A stretch of 64,000 nt of DNA from Exiguobacterium acetylicum (GTDB lineage: Bacteria > Bacillota > Bacilli > Exiguobacteriales > Exiguobacteriaceae): positions 894,001 to 958,000 of the forward strand of contig NZ_CP082333.1 of NCBI RefSeq assembly GCF_019890935.1, read 5' to 3'. Each line of letters starts with the position of its first letter. Position 1 is the first letter of the stretch. The translations under genes and the position numbers were made by a program. Below, one piece after another: positions 52,216-62,476 of this stretch. The notes below the pieces were generated by a model. It was not told the DNA's origin, searched no databases, and was given only the letters and a program-made list of their open reading frames with translations.

Positions 52216-53677
52216 GCAAACATTGATCTTTGAAATTTCTAAACCGGGTCGTATCGCCTATAGCTTACCGTTACCGACTGTCGATGAGGTGGCAGTAGAA
52301 GAATTGTTACCGACCTCGATGTTACGGAAGGAAGACGTGGCGCTACCGGAAGTATCTGAACTGGATCTCGTCCGTCACTACACGGCACTCTCGAATCGTA
52401 ACCATGGTGTGGATTCTGGATTCTATCCACTCGGGTCATGTACGATGAAATACAACCCGAAAATCAATGAAGATATGGCACGCCTCCCTGGGTTTGCACA
52501 CATTCACCCGCTTCAACCAGTCGAAAGTGTCCAAGGGGCACTCGGTTTAATGTTTGATCTGCAAGAAAAACTCGCAGTCATCACTGGAATGGATGAAGTG
52601 ACGCTCCAGCCGGCAGCGGGAGCACACGGTGAATGGACAGGCTTGATGCTGATTAAGGCCTACCATCATGCACGCGGTGACTTTAAACGGACGAAAGTCC
52701 TCGTACCGGACTCGGCACACGGAACGAACCCGGCATCGGCATCAGTCGCTGGATTTGATACCGTGACGGTCTTATCGGATGAACGTGGTCTCGTTGATTT
52801 AGCAGACTTAAAGAAAAAAGTCGGTGACGATACAGCGGCACTCATGTTGACGAATCCAAACACGCTCGGTTTATTCGAGTCGGATATCGTCGAAATCGCA
52901 AAAGCGGTTCATGAGGCAGGCGGAAAACTGTACTACGATGGTGCGAACTCGAATGCGATCATGGGCATTGCTCGTCCAGGAGACATGGGCTTTGATGTCG
53001 TCCACTTGAACTTGCATAAGACGTTCACAGGACCGCACGGTGGTGGCGGACCAGGGTCGGGTCCAGTAGGGGTCAAACAAGATTTGATTCCGTATTTACC
53101 GAAACCGATTGTCCGCAAAGAGGAAGAGCGTTATGTCCTCGACTACGATCGCCCGGAAGCAATCGGTCGTGTCAAACCATTCTACGGTAACTTCGGCATC
53201 AACGTGCGTGCCTATAGCTATATTCGGACGATGGGTGGAGCAGGTCTCGCTCGCGTCTCGAAAGAAGCGGTCTTGAATGCGAACTATATGTTGGCTCGTC
53301 TCAAAGGTGCGTATGACGCGCCATACGACGTCTATTGCAAGCACGAATTCGTCTTGTCGGGTAAACGTCAAAAAGCACTAGGTGTCCGGACGCTTGACAT
53401 CGCTAAACGTCTGCTTGACTTTGGATACCATCCACCAACGATCTACTTCCCGTTGAACGTCGAGGAGTGTATCATGATCGAACCGACGGAAACAGAGTCG
53501 AAAGAAACGCTCGATGCCTTCTGTGATGCGATGCTCCAGATTGCAAAAGAGGTCGAAGAGACACCGGATGTCGTCTTGAACGCACCACACACGACGGTCG
53601 TCAAACGGATGGACGAGACACTTGCTGCTCGAAAACCGGTCTTACGCTACGAACCAAAACAAGAAGTACACGCATAA
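52208..53677 (+). CDS. gcvPB: Glycine dehydrogenase (decarboxylating) subunit 2
   Basis: 489 residues, PLP-carrying half. PLP Lys in [18 protein letters not shown], substrate-side [27 protein letters not shown], and C-terminal [17 protein letters not shown]. Partner of GcvPA; the H protein gene is not in the window. Closes the gcv operon. Confidence 0.95.
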   Translation: MNEQTLIFEISKPGRIAYSLPLPTVDEVAVEELLPTSMLRKEDVALPEVSELDLVRHYTALSNRNHGVDSGFYPLGSCTMKYNPKINEDMARLPGFAHIHPLQPVESVQGALGLMFDLQEKLAVITGMDEVTLQPAAGAHGEWTGLMLIKAYHHARGDFKRTKVLVPDSAHGTNPASASVAGFDTVTVLSDERGLVDLADLKKKVGDDTAALMLTNPNTLGLFESDIVEIAKAVHEAGGKLYYDGANSNAIMGIARPGDMGFDVVHLNLHKTFTGPHGGGGPGSGPVGVKQDLIPYLPKPIVRKEEERYVLDYDRPEAIGRVKPFYGNFGINVRAYSYIRTMGGAGLARVSKEAVLNANYMLARLKGAYDAPYDVYCKHEFVLSGKRQKALGVRTLDIAKRLLDFGYHPPTIYFPLNVEECIMIEPTETESKETLDAFCDAMLQIAKEVEETPDVVLNAPHTTVVKRMDETLAARKPVLRYEPKQEVHA

Positions 53678-53687
53678 GCTGTTTCAT

Positions 53688-53729
53688 AAAAAAGAGGACC
53701 TCTCCGACGAAGGAGAGATCCTCTTTTTG
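53688..53729. terminator. Bidirectional terminator gcvPB / yqhL
   Basis: AAAAAGAGGACCTCTCC / AGGAGAGATCCTCTTTTT stem between convergent genes. Confidence 0.88.
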
Positions 53730-53743
53730 CGATGAACGAAGCA

Positions 53744-54124
53744 TTAGCTCCGTTTGATTTTTCCTGACCACTGCTTGAATCCGCCTTTTAACTGATACAG
53801 ATTCGTATAGCCTGCTTTTTTCAAGACTTTTGCAGCCTGTGAAGAACGCATGCTCCCTTGACAATACAAGTAAATCGGCATGTCTTTTCGTAATTCCTTC
53901 GAGCGCATCTTCATTTGGCTGACCGGGATGTTACGGGCACCAACGATGTGTCCACCTTTGAATTCCTGTGTTTCGCGAACATCGACGATTTGTGCTTTAC
54001 GGTAGTTCGCACGGAATTCTTCTTGCGACAATTTCGTGATGCCTTTGACCGGCATGAAACGCCAAGCGATGTAGGCGATCAGCGCGACCCATAATACGAT
54101 CGTAATGATAGTTCCAGTTTCCAT
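53744..54124 (-). CDS. yqhL: Membrane-anchored rhodanese-like protein (YqhL)
   Basis: 126 residues from the ATG at 54124, same length as B. subtilis YqhL. One N-terminal helix (ITIVLWVALIAYIAW), then a rhodanese domain: IVDVRETQEFKGGHI, the active-site loop YLYCQGSMRS with catalytic Cys, and YTNLYQLKGGFKQW. Probably handles sulfane sulfur at the membrane. A longer start at 54193 lacks family support. Confidence 0.9.
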   Translation of the reverse strand: METGTIITIVLWVALIAYIAWRFMPVKGITKLSQEEFRANYRKAQIVDVRETQEFKGGHIVGARNIPVSQMKMRSKELRKDMPIYLYCQGSMRSSQAAKVLKKAGYTNLYQLKGGFKQWSGKIKRS

Positions 54125-54262
54125 ATTCGACTTCCAACCCCTTCGTTCGTTTAACCTCTGTTTCATTATAGTCAACGAAATCGATTTCGGCAATCGACTC
54201 GTGATTGCGCGACCGAGAATGGGTTTGATACACTAAGACGGAAACGTTTTGGGGGTGCTCAA

Positions 54263-55093
54263 GTGAACAGAGAGTGGCAAGTGTTGACGACGCCGGCGAT
54301 GGAGCCGGCAATGAACATGGCAATCGATGAAGCATTGATTCAGTTCGTCGGGCGGGGGGAGATCGCACCGACGCTTCGTTTTTACTCATGGGAACCACGT
54401 GGATTAAGTGTTGGTCATTTTCAACGGGCAACCCGTGATATCGATCGAAAGCGGATTGCAGAGCTCGGGATTCCGATCGTGCGTCGGATGACAGGAGGGC
54501 GCGCTGTCTTGCATGCAGACGAGTTGACATACAGTGTCGTCATCCCGGAAGATACAGAAGGTTTACCACGCACGGTCATCGAAAGTTATCGGATGTTGAC
54601 GGAAGGGATTCGCAAAGGATACCATCACCTCGGCATTCCGGTCGAATTTTCCGTTCCGTTGACGGAAGAGGAAAAAGAAGAATTACGGAAGCCGAAATCA
54701 GCCGTCTGTTTTGATGCAGCATCGTATTATGAACTCGCTGTCGGAAAACGGAAAGTCGCTGGAAGTGCACAAGTCCGCCATCAAGGCGTTGTCTTACAGC
54801 ACGGTTCGGTCCCACTCTCTGTCGATGAAGGTGAATTATTTGATTGTTTCTTGTATGATGATGAGTCGATGCGCGAGCGGATGAAAGCGCGTTTCTCAGG
54901 AAAAGCTGTCGCTTTGAATGAGCTAGCAGGTCGCGCTGTCGCATTTGACGAGGTACGAGAAGCGTTCACGAAAGGCTTCGAAGAGGCGCTTGATTTGTCG
55001 TTCGTTCCGTTGACGTTCACGAGTGAGCAGTGGCAGGAGATTGAGCGTCTTGCCGAGAAATACCGTAGTGATGAGTGGAACTGGAAACGCTAA
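54263..55093 (+). CDS. lipM: Octanoyltransferase LipM
   Basis: 276 residues, GTG start at 54263 (GGGGGTGCTC upstream). LplA/LipB fold: MNMAIDEALIQF, RRMTGGRAVLH, the conserved Lys in KVAGSAQVRHQG, and the catalytic Cys in SAVCFDAASYYEL that marks LipM. Moves octanoate from ACP to GcvH to start lipoate assembly, which fits its place beside gcv genes. Confidence 0.93.
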   Translation: MNREWQVLTTPAMEPAMNMAIDEALIQFVGRGEIAPTLRFYSWEPRGLSVGHFQRATRDIDRKRIAELGIPIVRRMTGGRAVLHADELTYSVVIPEDTEGLPRTVIESYRMLTEGIRKGYHHLGIPVEFSVPLTEEEKEELRKPKSAVCFDAASYYELAVGKRKVAGSAQVRHQGVVLQHGSVPLSVDEGELFDCFLYDDESMRERMKARFSGKAVALNELAGRAVAFDEVREAFTKGFEEALDLSFVPLTFTSEQWQEIERLAEKYRSDEWNWKR

Positions 55094-55117
55094 TGAATGA
55101 AATGGGAAGGTGATGTC

Positions 55118-55540
55118 GTGCCAACTCCGAGTATGGAAGATTATTTGGAACAAATTTATAAACTGATCGAAGATAAGGGATATGCCCGCGTGTCGGATAT
55201 AGCGGAGTCGTTAGGAGTTCACCCGTCCTCGGTAACGAAGATGGTTCAAAAGCTCGACCGGGAGACGTACCTCGTTTATGAAAAGTATCGGGGTCTCATG
55301 CTGACGCCTAAAGGACGCAAAATCGGAAAGCGTCTCGTGGAACGACACGCTTTACTTGAAGATTTTCTTCGTCTCGTTGGTGTAGATGAAGAACTGATCT
55401 ATAAAGATGTCGAAGGAATCGAGCATCATATCAGTATCGAAGCGTTGGATAAGATTAACGGAATGATTCAGTTCTTTGCGGAACGTCCTGGTTTGAAAGA
55501 GGAACTGCATCGCTATCAACAAGCCCATCCAGAGGATTGA
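55118..55540 (+). CDS. mntR: Manganese transport regulator MntR
   Basis: 140 residues, DtxR family. GTG start at 55118 gives the residue numbering of B. subtilis Mnt[14 protein letters not shown] with Asp8 and Glu11, then His77, Glu99, Glu102 and His103 ([18 protein letters not shown]) at the metal site. Winged helix: [24 protein letters not shown]. Represses manganese uptake genes when Mn is high. AAGGTGATGTC precedes the GTG. Confidence 0.93.
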   Translation: MPTPSMEDYLEQIYKLIEDKGYARVSDIAESLGVHPSSVTKMVQKLDRETYLVYEKYRGLMLTPKGRKIGKRLVERHALLEDFLRLVGVDEELIYKDVEGIEHHISIEALDKINGMIQFFAERPGLKEELHRYQQAHPED

Positions 55541-55553
55541 GGCTTGTTTTTTT
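55518..55553 (+). terminator. Terminator overlapping mntR 3' end
   Basis: AACAAGCC / GGCTTGTT stem whose left arm is inside the last mntR codons, then seven T in total. Confidence 0.8.
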
Positions 55554-55580
55554 ATATTTCCTTACTAATAAAAAGTTCTT

Positions 55581-55593
55581 AAACACGAACAAT
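55581..55593 (+). promoter_or_regulatory. PurBox-like sequence upstream of hpt
   Basis: AAACACGAACAAT matches 11 of 13 positions of the B. subtilis PurR PurBox (AWWWCCGAACWWT). Only one box is seen; a functional PurR site usually has two. Confidence 0.4.
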
Positions 55594-55690
55594 TCATTAT
55601 ATTTTTATGATAAAGTGCGCATTTTAAGGAGGATATGCTATACTGAGCCTGAAAATGGACGAAGGGGGTGGCGGGTGTTCGCACCTTGTC

Positions 55691-56218
55691 ATGGAAATCA
55701 CGATTAAAGAAAAATTAGTGTCGGAGTCACAACTGAAAGAAAAGGTTCGTGAATTAGCACAACAGATCGAAGAAGATGCGGCTGGGCGTCAAATCGTTCT
55801 CGTCGTCGTGTTAAAAGGATCGATGGTCTTTGCTGCAGATTTGATGCGCGAAATCAAAGGAAGCGTTCAAATTGATACAGTCGCGTGCTCTTCTTACGGC
55901 ACAAAGACCGTCTCTTCCGGGCGTGTTCAGTTGAAGAAAGATCTCGATCTCGATGTGCAAGGGAAATATGTCGTCGTCATCGAAGATATCATCGACACAG
56001 GGCGGACGCTCCATTTCTTATGTGATCATATGAAATTGCATCAACCTGGAGTTCTCAAAGTATGTACATTGCTTGATAAACCAGCACGTCGTGAAGTAGA
56101 ACTCGACGCAGACTATGTCGGTTTCGAGATTCCGGATTACTTCGTTGTTGGATACGGAATCGATTGTGCGGAGGAATACCGCAATCTACCGTATATCGGT
56201 TGGGTCGAAACGGATTGA
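55691..56218 (+). CDS. hpt: Hypoxanthine-guanine phosphoribosyltransferase
   Basis: 175 residues from the ATG at 55691. Phosphoribosyltransferase fold: VLKGSMVFAADLMREI, the PRPP loop VVIEDIIDTGRTL and DYVGFEIPDYFVVGYGID. Salvages hypoxanthine and guanine with PRPP. The ATG is separated from its GGGGGTGG by a GGTG-TTCG-CACC hairpin; an in-frame start at 55655 is possible but its extra residues are not family-like. Usual Bacillales hpt lies between tilS and ftsH, so this may be a second copy. Confidence 0.9.
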   Translation: MEITIKEKLVSESQLKEKVRELAQQIEEDAAGRQIVLVVVLKGSMVFAADLMREIKGSVQIDTVACSSYGTKTVSSGRVQLKKDLDLDVQGKYVVVIEDIIDTGRTLHFLCDHMKLHQPGVLKVCTLLDKPARREVELDADYVGFEIPDYFVVGYGIDCAEEYRNLPYIGWVETD

Positions 56219-56223
56219 GCACG

Positions 56224-56262
56224 AAAAAAGGAGGTTCGTCGCATGACGAACCTCCTTTTTAA
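56224..56262. terminator. Terminator of hpt (also faces yqhP)
   Basis: AAAAAAGGAGGTTCGTC-GCAT-GACGAACCTCCTTTTT perfect long stem. Confidence 0.9.
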
Positions 56263-56275
56263 TGTACTTCTGAAA

Positions 56276-56677
56276 TTAGAAAGCACGTTTTTTCTTTTTG
56301 CCTTTTTTTCCTTCGATGACTGTCAGATGAGGCGCTTTTGAACGATCGCGCAACGGTCTGACTTTATTCGATGCCGGCGCTTTTGAAGACTTGACCGGTC
56401 TTTTCTTAAAGTCTGTCCGGCGAACAGAATTCGAAGAGCCATGCATTTTTTTTGATTGAGCGACGGATTTTCGGTACTGAGCATTTGCTCCCGTTCCGAC
56501 GCTTCGATTACGAGTCAGGAACTTAAAGAGCAAGAAGATGATCCCGGCGGTAATCCCGAAGAACAGCAATTGTGAAAACAGACTACTTGGATTATTGACG
56601 AGTTTATATCCGAAGCCGACAAAAGCGAACAGTAACACGACGAGTGCAAATGTAGAACCAATGCGTTGTCTGATCAT
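56276..56677 (-). CDS. yqhP: SA1362/YqhP family membrane protein
   Basis: 133 residues. Two membrane helices (ALVVLLFAFVGFGYKL and LLFFGITAGIIFLLFKFL) followed by a long Lys/Arg/Ser-rich tail ending GKKGKKKKRAF. Matches YqhP in order and layout, next to yqhQ. Function unknown. Confidence 0.82.
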   Translation of the reverse strand: MIRQRIGSTFALVVLLFAFVGFGYKLVNNPSSLFSQLLFFGITAGIIFLLFKFLTRNRSVGTGANAQYRKSVAQSKKMHGSSNSVRRTDFKKRPVKSSKAPASNKVRPLRDRSKAPHLTVIEGKKGKKKKRAF

Positions 56678-56697
56678 AATATCACCCCTGTTATCGA

Positions 56698-57642
56698 TTA
56701 ACCCAGTGCATTCTCATGTAGGTTATGTTCCTGTTTTTCCAATGCTTCAAACGCATAAATCGCAACCTCGATCTGTGCATCGTCCGGTTCTTTCGTCGTC
56801 AAGTACTGTAACCATAGACCAGGCAAGGCGATGACGCGAAGTCCTTTGATGTGCTGTGCTTTATTCGTCAGCTGTAACACTTCAAATGAAAGACCGATGA
56901 CGACCGGTAATAAGGCGATCCGGCAGACGAGACGCAACCAAAGCGGATCCGTTGGCACGATCAGATAGACGAAAAATCCGACGATGACGGTGAAGATCAA
57001 GAAACTCGAGCCACATCGATAATGAAGACGACTGCTGACGCGAACGTTTTCGACCGTGAGTGGGCGTCCTGATTCGACGCAGTTGATGACCTTATGCTCT
57101 GCACCGTGATATTGAAAGAGTCGTTTAACGAGCGGAGTCAATGAAATCACGTAGAGGTAACTAAACAAAAGCGTTAATTTGATTGTTGCTTCGATGACAT
57201 TTTGAATGACATGTCCCGATAAAGCAGGGAACACATCGAATAGTGACGCAAGGAAAGCCGGTAGTAACGTAAAGAGTAATTTACCGAAGAAGAATGATAG
57301 GATCCCGACGACAGCTACGCCGAGCCATTTAGTCAAAGGGCTGGCAGTCGTCTCTTCCGGCTCTTCTTCACCAGGTTTGACACCGTATCGGTCACTTGCG
57401 AAGTTCATATGACTGGCGCCATTCGCTGAGGACTCCATCAAAGCAAACAAGCCACGTAGAAGTGGGATTTTTTTGCCTTTAGCGATTCGTGGTCGAACCG
57501 GCTTTTGTTGGGCGAACGTCTCGATCGAATCATCATTTCGACGAATCGCCGAGACCGCATGGGTCGCATTTTGGAACATGACGCCTTCGACGATGGCTTG
57601 ACCACCGACCGGCGGATTAGTCGTTTTCATAATAGAACGCAT
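56698..57642 (-). CDS. yqhQ: DUF1385 membrane protein YqhQ
   Basis: 314 residues. DUF1385 hallmarks: PVGGQAIVEGVMFQ, PLLRGLFALMES, YHGAEHKVINCVESG and RLHYRCGSSFL, plus about four membrane helices. Conserved across Bacillales; biochemical function not known. A start 12 nt further in (57630) is an alternative. Confidence 0.88.
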   Translation of the reverse strand: MRSIMKTTNPPVGGQAIVEGVMFQNATHAVSAIRRNDDSIETFAQQKPVRPRIAKGKKIPLLRGLFALMESSANGASHMNFASDRYGVKPGEEEPEETTASPLTKWLGVAVVGILSFFFGKLLFTLLPAFLASLFDVFPALSGHVIQNVIEATIKLTLLFSYLYVISLTPLVKRLFQYHGAEHKVINCVESGRPLTVENVRVSSRLHYRCGSSFLIFTVIVGFFVYLIVPTDPLWLRLVCRIALLPVVIGLSFEVLQLTNKAQHIKGLRVIALPGLWLQYLTTKEPDDAQIEVAIYAFEALEKQEHNLHENALG

Positions 57643-57786
57643 CCCGTCTTCATTAAAATTAGGTGTATCGTCAGTGTACTTGATTTACGACAAAAAAACT
57701 ATGTTCGACTCGTCAAAACGAGGTAATCTTTAGGAGTCGGAAATCGGGTTATGATACAATGAAAAGGAATTCGAGGAGGTGTTTTT

Positions 57787-58233
57787 TTGCGTGTCTTGAT
57801 ATTAAACGGACCAAACTTGAATTTACTCGGAACACGCGAACCGGATACATATGGAACGGCGACATTAGCCGACTTAGAACACGATCTTCGCACTTATTTT
57901 CCGAACATTCAGTTTCGGTTTGAACAATCGAACCATGAAGGACGACTGATTGATGTTCTTCACGAGGAACGGGGGGCGGACGGTATCGTCTTCAATGCGG
58001 CTGCCTACACGCATACGAGTATCGCGTTACGTGACGCGATTGCCGCGATCGAAGCACCCGTCATCGAGGTCCATCTATCGAATGTCCATGCACGTGAATC
58101 CTTCCGTCATCATTCGATGATTGCACCTGTCTGTCAAGGAGTCATTGCTGGACTTGGCATGACGGGATATCGTCTGGCAACAGAAGCACTCCAAGCTTTA
58201 CAACAATCGGAACAAGGGGGAAATCAATCATGA
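57787..58233 (+). CDS. aroQ: 3-dehydroquinate dehydratase, type II
   Basis: 148 residues, TTG start at 57787 with GAGGAGGTG upstream. Family motifs: [19 protein letters not shown] (flexible lid with catalytic Arg/Tyr), [43 protein letters not shown] (catalytic His). Third step of the shikimate pathway; orthologue of YqhS. Confidence 0.95.
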   Translation: MRVLILNGPNLNLLGTREPDTYGTATLADLEHDLRTYFPNIQFRFEQSNHEGRLIDVLHEERGADGIVFNAAAYTHTSIALRDAIAAIEAPVIEVHLSNVHARESFRHHSMIAPVCQGVIAGLGMTGYRLATEALQALQQSEQGGNQS

Positions 58234-59294
58234 AACAACGGATCGAGGCGTTACAAGCAGCTTTAAAGGAACGGGACCTTCCAGGATTACTCGTCACGAA
58301 GGCAGAGAACATTCGATACATTTCCGGCTTCACGGGCTCAAGCGGTGCATGTCTCGTAACAGAAGAGCAAGCGTACTTCGTGACGGATTTCCGTTACACG
58401 GAGCAAGCGGCAGACCAAGTCAAAGGAATGGAGATCGTTCAAATCGAACGGTCGATTCCAGAGACGATGGGCGAATTGATGGCAGGAGCGCGTGTTCGCG
58501 CGGTTGGTGTCGAAAAGGATGCGATGACACTCGGTGCTTTTGAAGCATACGATCAAGCTTCGGCAATCGAGCTTGTTCCGACGACAGGAATCATTGAAAA
58601 CCTACGCTTGATTAAGGATTCGTCAGAGATTAAGATGATTAAGGAAGCGGTGGAGCTCGCAGACGCGACCTTCCAACACATCTTGACGTACATTCAACCA
58701 GGACGAACGGAACTTGAAGTATCAAATGAACTAGAATTCTTCATGCGTAAGCATGGAGCGACGTCTTCTTCTTTCGATACGATCGTGGCATCGGGCTATC
58801 GTTCTGCTTTGCCGCACGGTGTTGCCAGCTCGAAGGTCATTGCGACGGGTGAACTCGTCACGCTTGATTTCGGAGCGCTCTTGAACGGTTATGTTTCAGA
58901 TATCACACGGACTGTCGCAGTCGGTCCGATCAATGCCGAGTTGCAGAAGATCTACGATACAGTCTTGCAAGCGCAACTAGCGGGTGTCGACGGCTTAAAA
59001 CCAGGCATCACTGGGATCGAAGCGGACGCATTGACGCGTGATATCATCAAAGAAGCAGGTTACGGTGAGTACTTCGGTCACTCGACGGGACACGGCATTG
59101 GTCTAGAAGTACATGAAGGACCTGGCTTGTCGTTCCGCTCTGAGACAAAACTTGAACCGGGCATGATCGTTACGGTCGAACCAGGTATCTACGTGCCGCA
59201 AGTTGGCGGATGCCGGATTGAAGATGACGTCTTGATCACGGAAACAGGTCGAGAAATTCTTTCGTCTTCACCAAAAGAACTGATCACTCTCTAA
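58230..59294 (+). CDS. yqhT: Xaa-Pro aminopeptidase-like M24 peptidase (YqhT)
   Basis: 354 residues. Creatinase N-terminal domain (to about 125), then the pita-bread fold with metal ligands in [12 protein letters not shown] (Asp), VSDITRTV (Asp), [16 protein letters not shown] (His), TVEPGIYV (Glu) and CRIEDDVLI (Glu). Removes N-terminal residues before proline. Coupled to aroQ by a 4-bp overlap; precedes efp as in B. subtilis. Confidence 0.93.
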   Translation: MKQRIEALQAALKERDLPGLLVTKAENIRYISGFTGSSGACLVTEEQAYFVTDFRYTEQAADQVKGMEIVQIERSIPETMGELMAGARVRAVGVEKDAMTLGAFEAYDQASAIELVPTTGIIENLRLIKDSSEIKMIKEAVELADATFQHILTYIQPGRTELEVSNELEFFMRKHGATSSSFDTIVASGYRSALPHGVASSKVIATGELVTLDFGALLNGYVSDITRTVAVGPINAELQKIYDTVLQAQLAGVDGLKPGITGIEADALTRDIIKEAGYGEYFGHSTGHGIGLEVHEGPGLSFRSETKLEPGMIVTVEPGIYVPQVGGCRIEDDVLITETGREILSSSPKELITL

Positions 59295-59329
59295 TTCAGA
59301 GTGACGGAACATTTTAGGAGGAACCATTC

Positions 59330-59896
59330 ATGGTATCAGTAAACGATTTAAAAACAGGATTAACGATTAAGACTTCAGACGGTATGATTTGGCAAGTACT
59401 TGAATTCCAACATGTTAAACCAGGTAAAGGGGCAGCGTTCGTTCGGACGAAAATGCGTAACATCCGTAACGGAAACATCCAAGAGATGACATTCCGTGGT
59501 GGTGAGCGTGTCGAACGTGCACACATCGAGCGTAACAAGATGCAATACCTTTACCCAATGGGCGAAACTTACGTCTTCATGGACACAGAATCGTATGAGC
59601 AATTGGAATTGACCACAGCACAAGTCGAAGCAGCTCTTCCATACTTGCTTGAAAACATGGAAGTTCAAATCGCGGTTTACAACGGCGAAATCCTCGGTCT
59701 TGAATTACCGAACACAGTCGTCATGACGATCGTTGAAGCAGAGCCTGGTGTTAAGGGTGATACAGCTTCGAACGTCAAGAAAAATGCAACAGTGGAGACA
59801 GGTCATATCATTCAAGTCCCACTCTTCATCGAAGCAGGCGAAAAAGTAACGGTTGATACACGTACAGGTGATTTCACAGGTCGTTACAACGGATAA
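59330..59896 (+). CDS. efp: Elongation factor P
   Basis: 188 residues, three beta-barrel domains. Modification-site loop [10 protein letters not shown] with Lys33 at the tip, then [12 protein letters not shown] and [20 protein letters not shown]. Rescues ribosomes at polyproline stretches. AGGAGG precedes the ATG. Stands in front of accB with no spoIIIA genes between. Confidence 0.95.
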   Translation: MVSVNDLKTGLTIKTSDGMIWQVLEFQHVKPGKGAAFVRTKMRNIRNGNIQEMTFRGGERVERAHIERNKMQYLYPMGETYVFMDTESYEQLELTTAQVEAALPYLLENMEVQIAVYNGEILGLELPNTVVMTIVEAEPGVKGDTASNVKKNATVETGHIIQVPLFIEAGEKVTVDTRTGDFTGRYNG

Positions 59897-59908
59897 TATT
59901 GAAACGAC

Positions 59909-59951
59909 AAGACGTCTCTCACCTTTTATCAGGTCGAGAGACGTCTTTTTT
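59909..59951 (+). terminator. Terminator of efp
   Basis: AAGACGTCTCTC / GAGAGACGTCTT stem with inner ACCT/AGGT pairing, then TTTT. Confidence 0.88.
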
Positions 59952-59999
59952 CATCCAGCTTGACTTGCATCCAATGGTATGACCAGTTAATATAAGTAT

Positions 60000-60027
60000 T
60001 TGAGTAGGCATTAGCACCTGGTATAAT
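60000..60027 (+). promoter_or_regulatory. accB promoter with FapR-like operator
   Basis: TTGAGT (60000-60005), 16 nt, TATAAT (60022-60027). TTAGCACCTGGTATAAT (60011-60027) agrees with 13 of 17 positions of the FapR site TTAGTACCTRGTACTAA and covers the -10. Confidence 0.55.
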
Positions 60028-60064
60028 AATTGTGAATACAGCATAGATGGGGGAAGAATGACAG

Positions 60065-60514
60065 ATGAAAATCGATCAGTTGAAACAAGTACTCGAAATG
60101 CTCGATCAGTCGAGTGTAAATGAACTCTCACTCGAGACGGATACGTATAAATTAAAGTTGAAGAAACAAGGAGAAACAGTGACGGTCTCGCATCAAGCAC
60201 CTGCTACTCCAGTGGCGGCACCTGCTCCTGTGAAGCAAGCGGCAGCACCAGTCGCGGAAGAGGCGACTACGGATGATACAGTCACGATCAATGCCTTGAT
60301 GGTCGGAACGTTTTATTCGCGTCCGAATCCAGATAAACCGGCATACGTCAAAGTCGGTGATCAGATTGAAGTAGGTCAGATCGTTTGTGTCCTTGAAGCA
60401 ATGAAACTCTTCAATAACTTAAACTCGGAAGTATCTGGAACGGTCGTCGAGATTCTTGTCGCCGATGGAGATCTCGTTGAATTCGGTCAACCACTCTTCC
60501 GGATCCGTCCGTAA
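60065..60514 (+). CDS. accB: Acetyl-CoA carboxylase biotin carboxyl carrier protein
   Basis: 149 residues. N-terminal helical part, an Ala/Pro-rich linker (PATPVAAPAPVKQAAAPVA), and the biotinyl domain with EAMKLFNNL, where the Lys carries biotin, and the thumb-like FYSRPNPDKPAYVKVGD. Carries CO2 from AccC to AccAD for malonyl-CoA. Directly upstream of accC. Confidence 0.95.
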   Translation: MKIDQLKQVLEMLDQSSVNELSLETDTYKLKLKKQGETVTVSHQAPATPVAAPAPVKQAAAPVAEEATTDDTVTINALMVGTFYSRPNPDKPAYVKVGDQIEVGQIVCVLEAMKLFNNLNSEVSGTVVEILVADGDLVEFGQPLFRIRP

Positions 60515-60529
60515 ACGGGGGTGAACAGC

Positions 60530-61882
<1,353 letters not shown>

Positions 61883-61887
61883 ATCAG

Positions 61888-61924
61888 GACGGGAGTTTGT
61901 GCGACGAACTCCCGTCTTTTTTTG
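61888..61924 (+). terminator. Terminator of accBC
   Basis: GACGGGAGTTTGT-GCG-ACGAACTCCCGTC stem followed by seven T. Confidence 0.9.
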
Positions 61925-62002
61925 GCGTTCTCTATGTTTTTTAAAAGAGGAATGTGCTAAACTAACTGATTGAGAACGACAAAAAAAGGAGCACGCAAAA
62001 TC

Positions 62003-62407
62003 ATGATGAAACGACACATGGCACGCGAACTCGCAGTCCAATCTTTGTTCCAAATGGAGCTTTCGGATCTGACTGCACAAGAGGCCATTGAATTCGCGGT
62101 AGAAGGTAAGGAATATGACACATTCGTCGAGCAATTGGTGAACGGTGTCGAAACGAACAAAGCAACGATTGACCAACACATCCGAGAAGCACTGGTCAAC
62201 TGGTCATTCGAACGACTCGGAAACATCGAGCGGACGATTCTTCGCTTAGCCGTCTACGAATTATTATTCGAAACGAACATTCCAGTTCGAGTGACGATCA
62301 ACGAAGCGATTGAATTGACGAAGGCGTTTGCTGACGAAGAAGCGACAAAAATCGTGAACGGTGTTCTCGGTAAGGTCGCACAAGGCGTCGTCAAAGAAAA
62401 TTCATAA
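62003..62407 (+). CDS. nusB: Transcription antitermination factor NusB
   Basis: 134 residues from the ATG at 62003 (AAAGGAG 11 nt upstream; 62006 also possible). All-helical NusB: RHMARELAVQSLFQMEL, WSFERLGNIERTILRLAVYELLF, and VTINEAIELTKAFADEEATKIVNGVLGKV. Part of the rRNA antitermination complex. In B. subtilis yqhY stands between accC and nusB; it is missing here. Confidence 0.95.
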   Translation: MMKRHMARELAVQSLFQMELSDLTAQEAIEFAVEGKEYDTFVEQLVNGVETNKATIDQHIREALVNWSFERLGNIERTILRLAVYELLFETNIPVRVTINEAIELTKAFADEEATKIVNGVLGKVAQGVVKENS

Positions 62408-62476
62408 ACGTGTAAAACCGAATAGAGACAAACAGACAGAAGAGTGAATCGAACTTTTTGGGGGAGTGGACAAATC

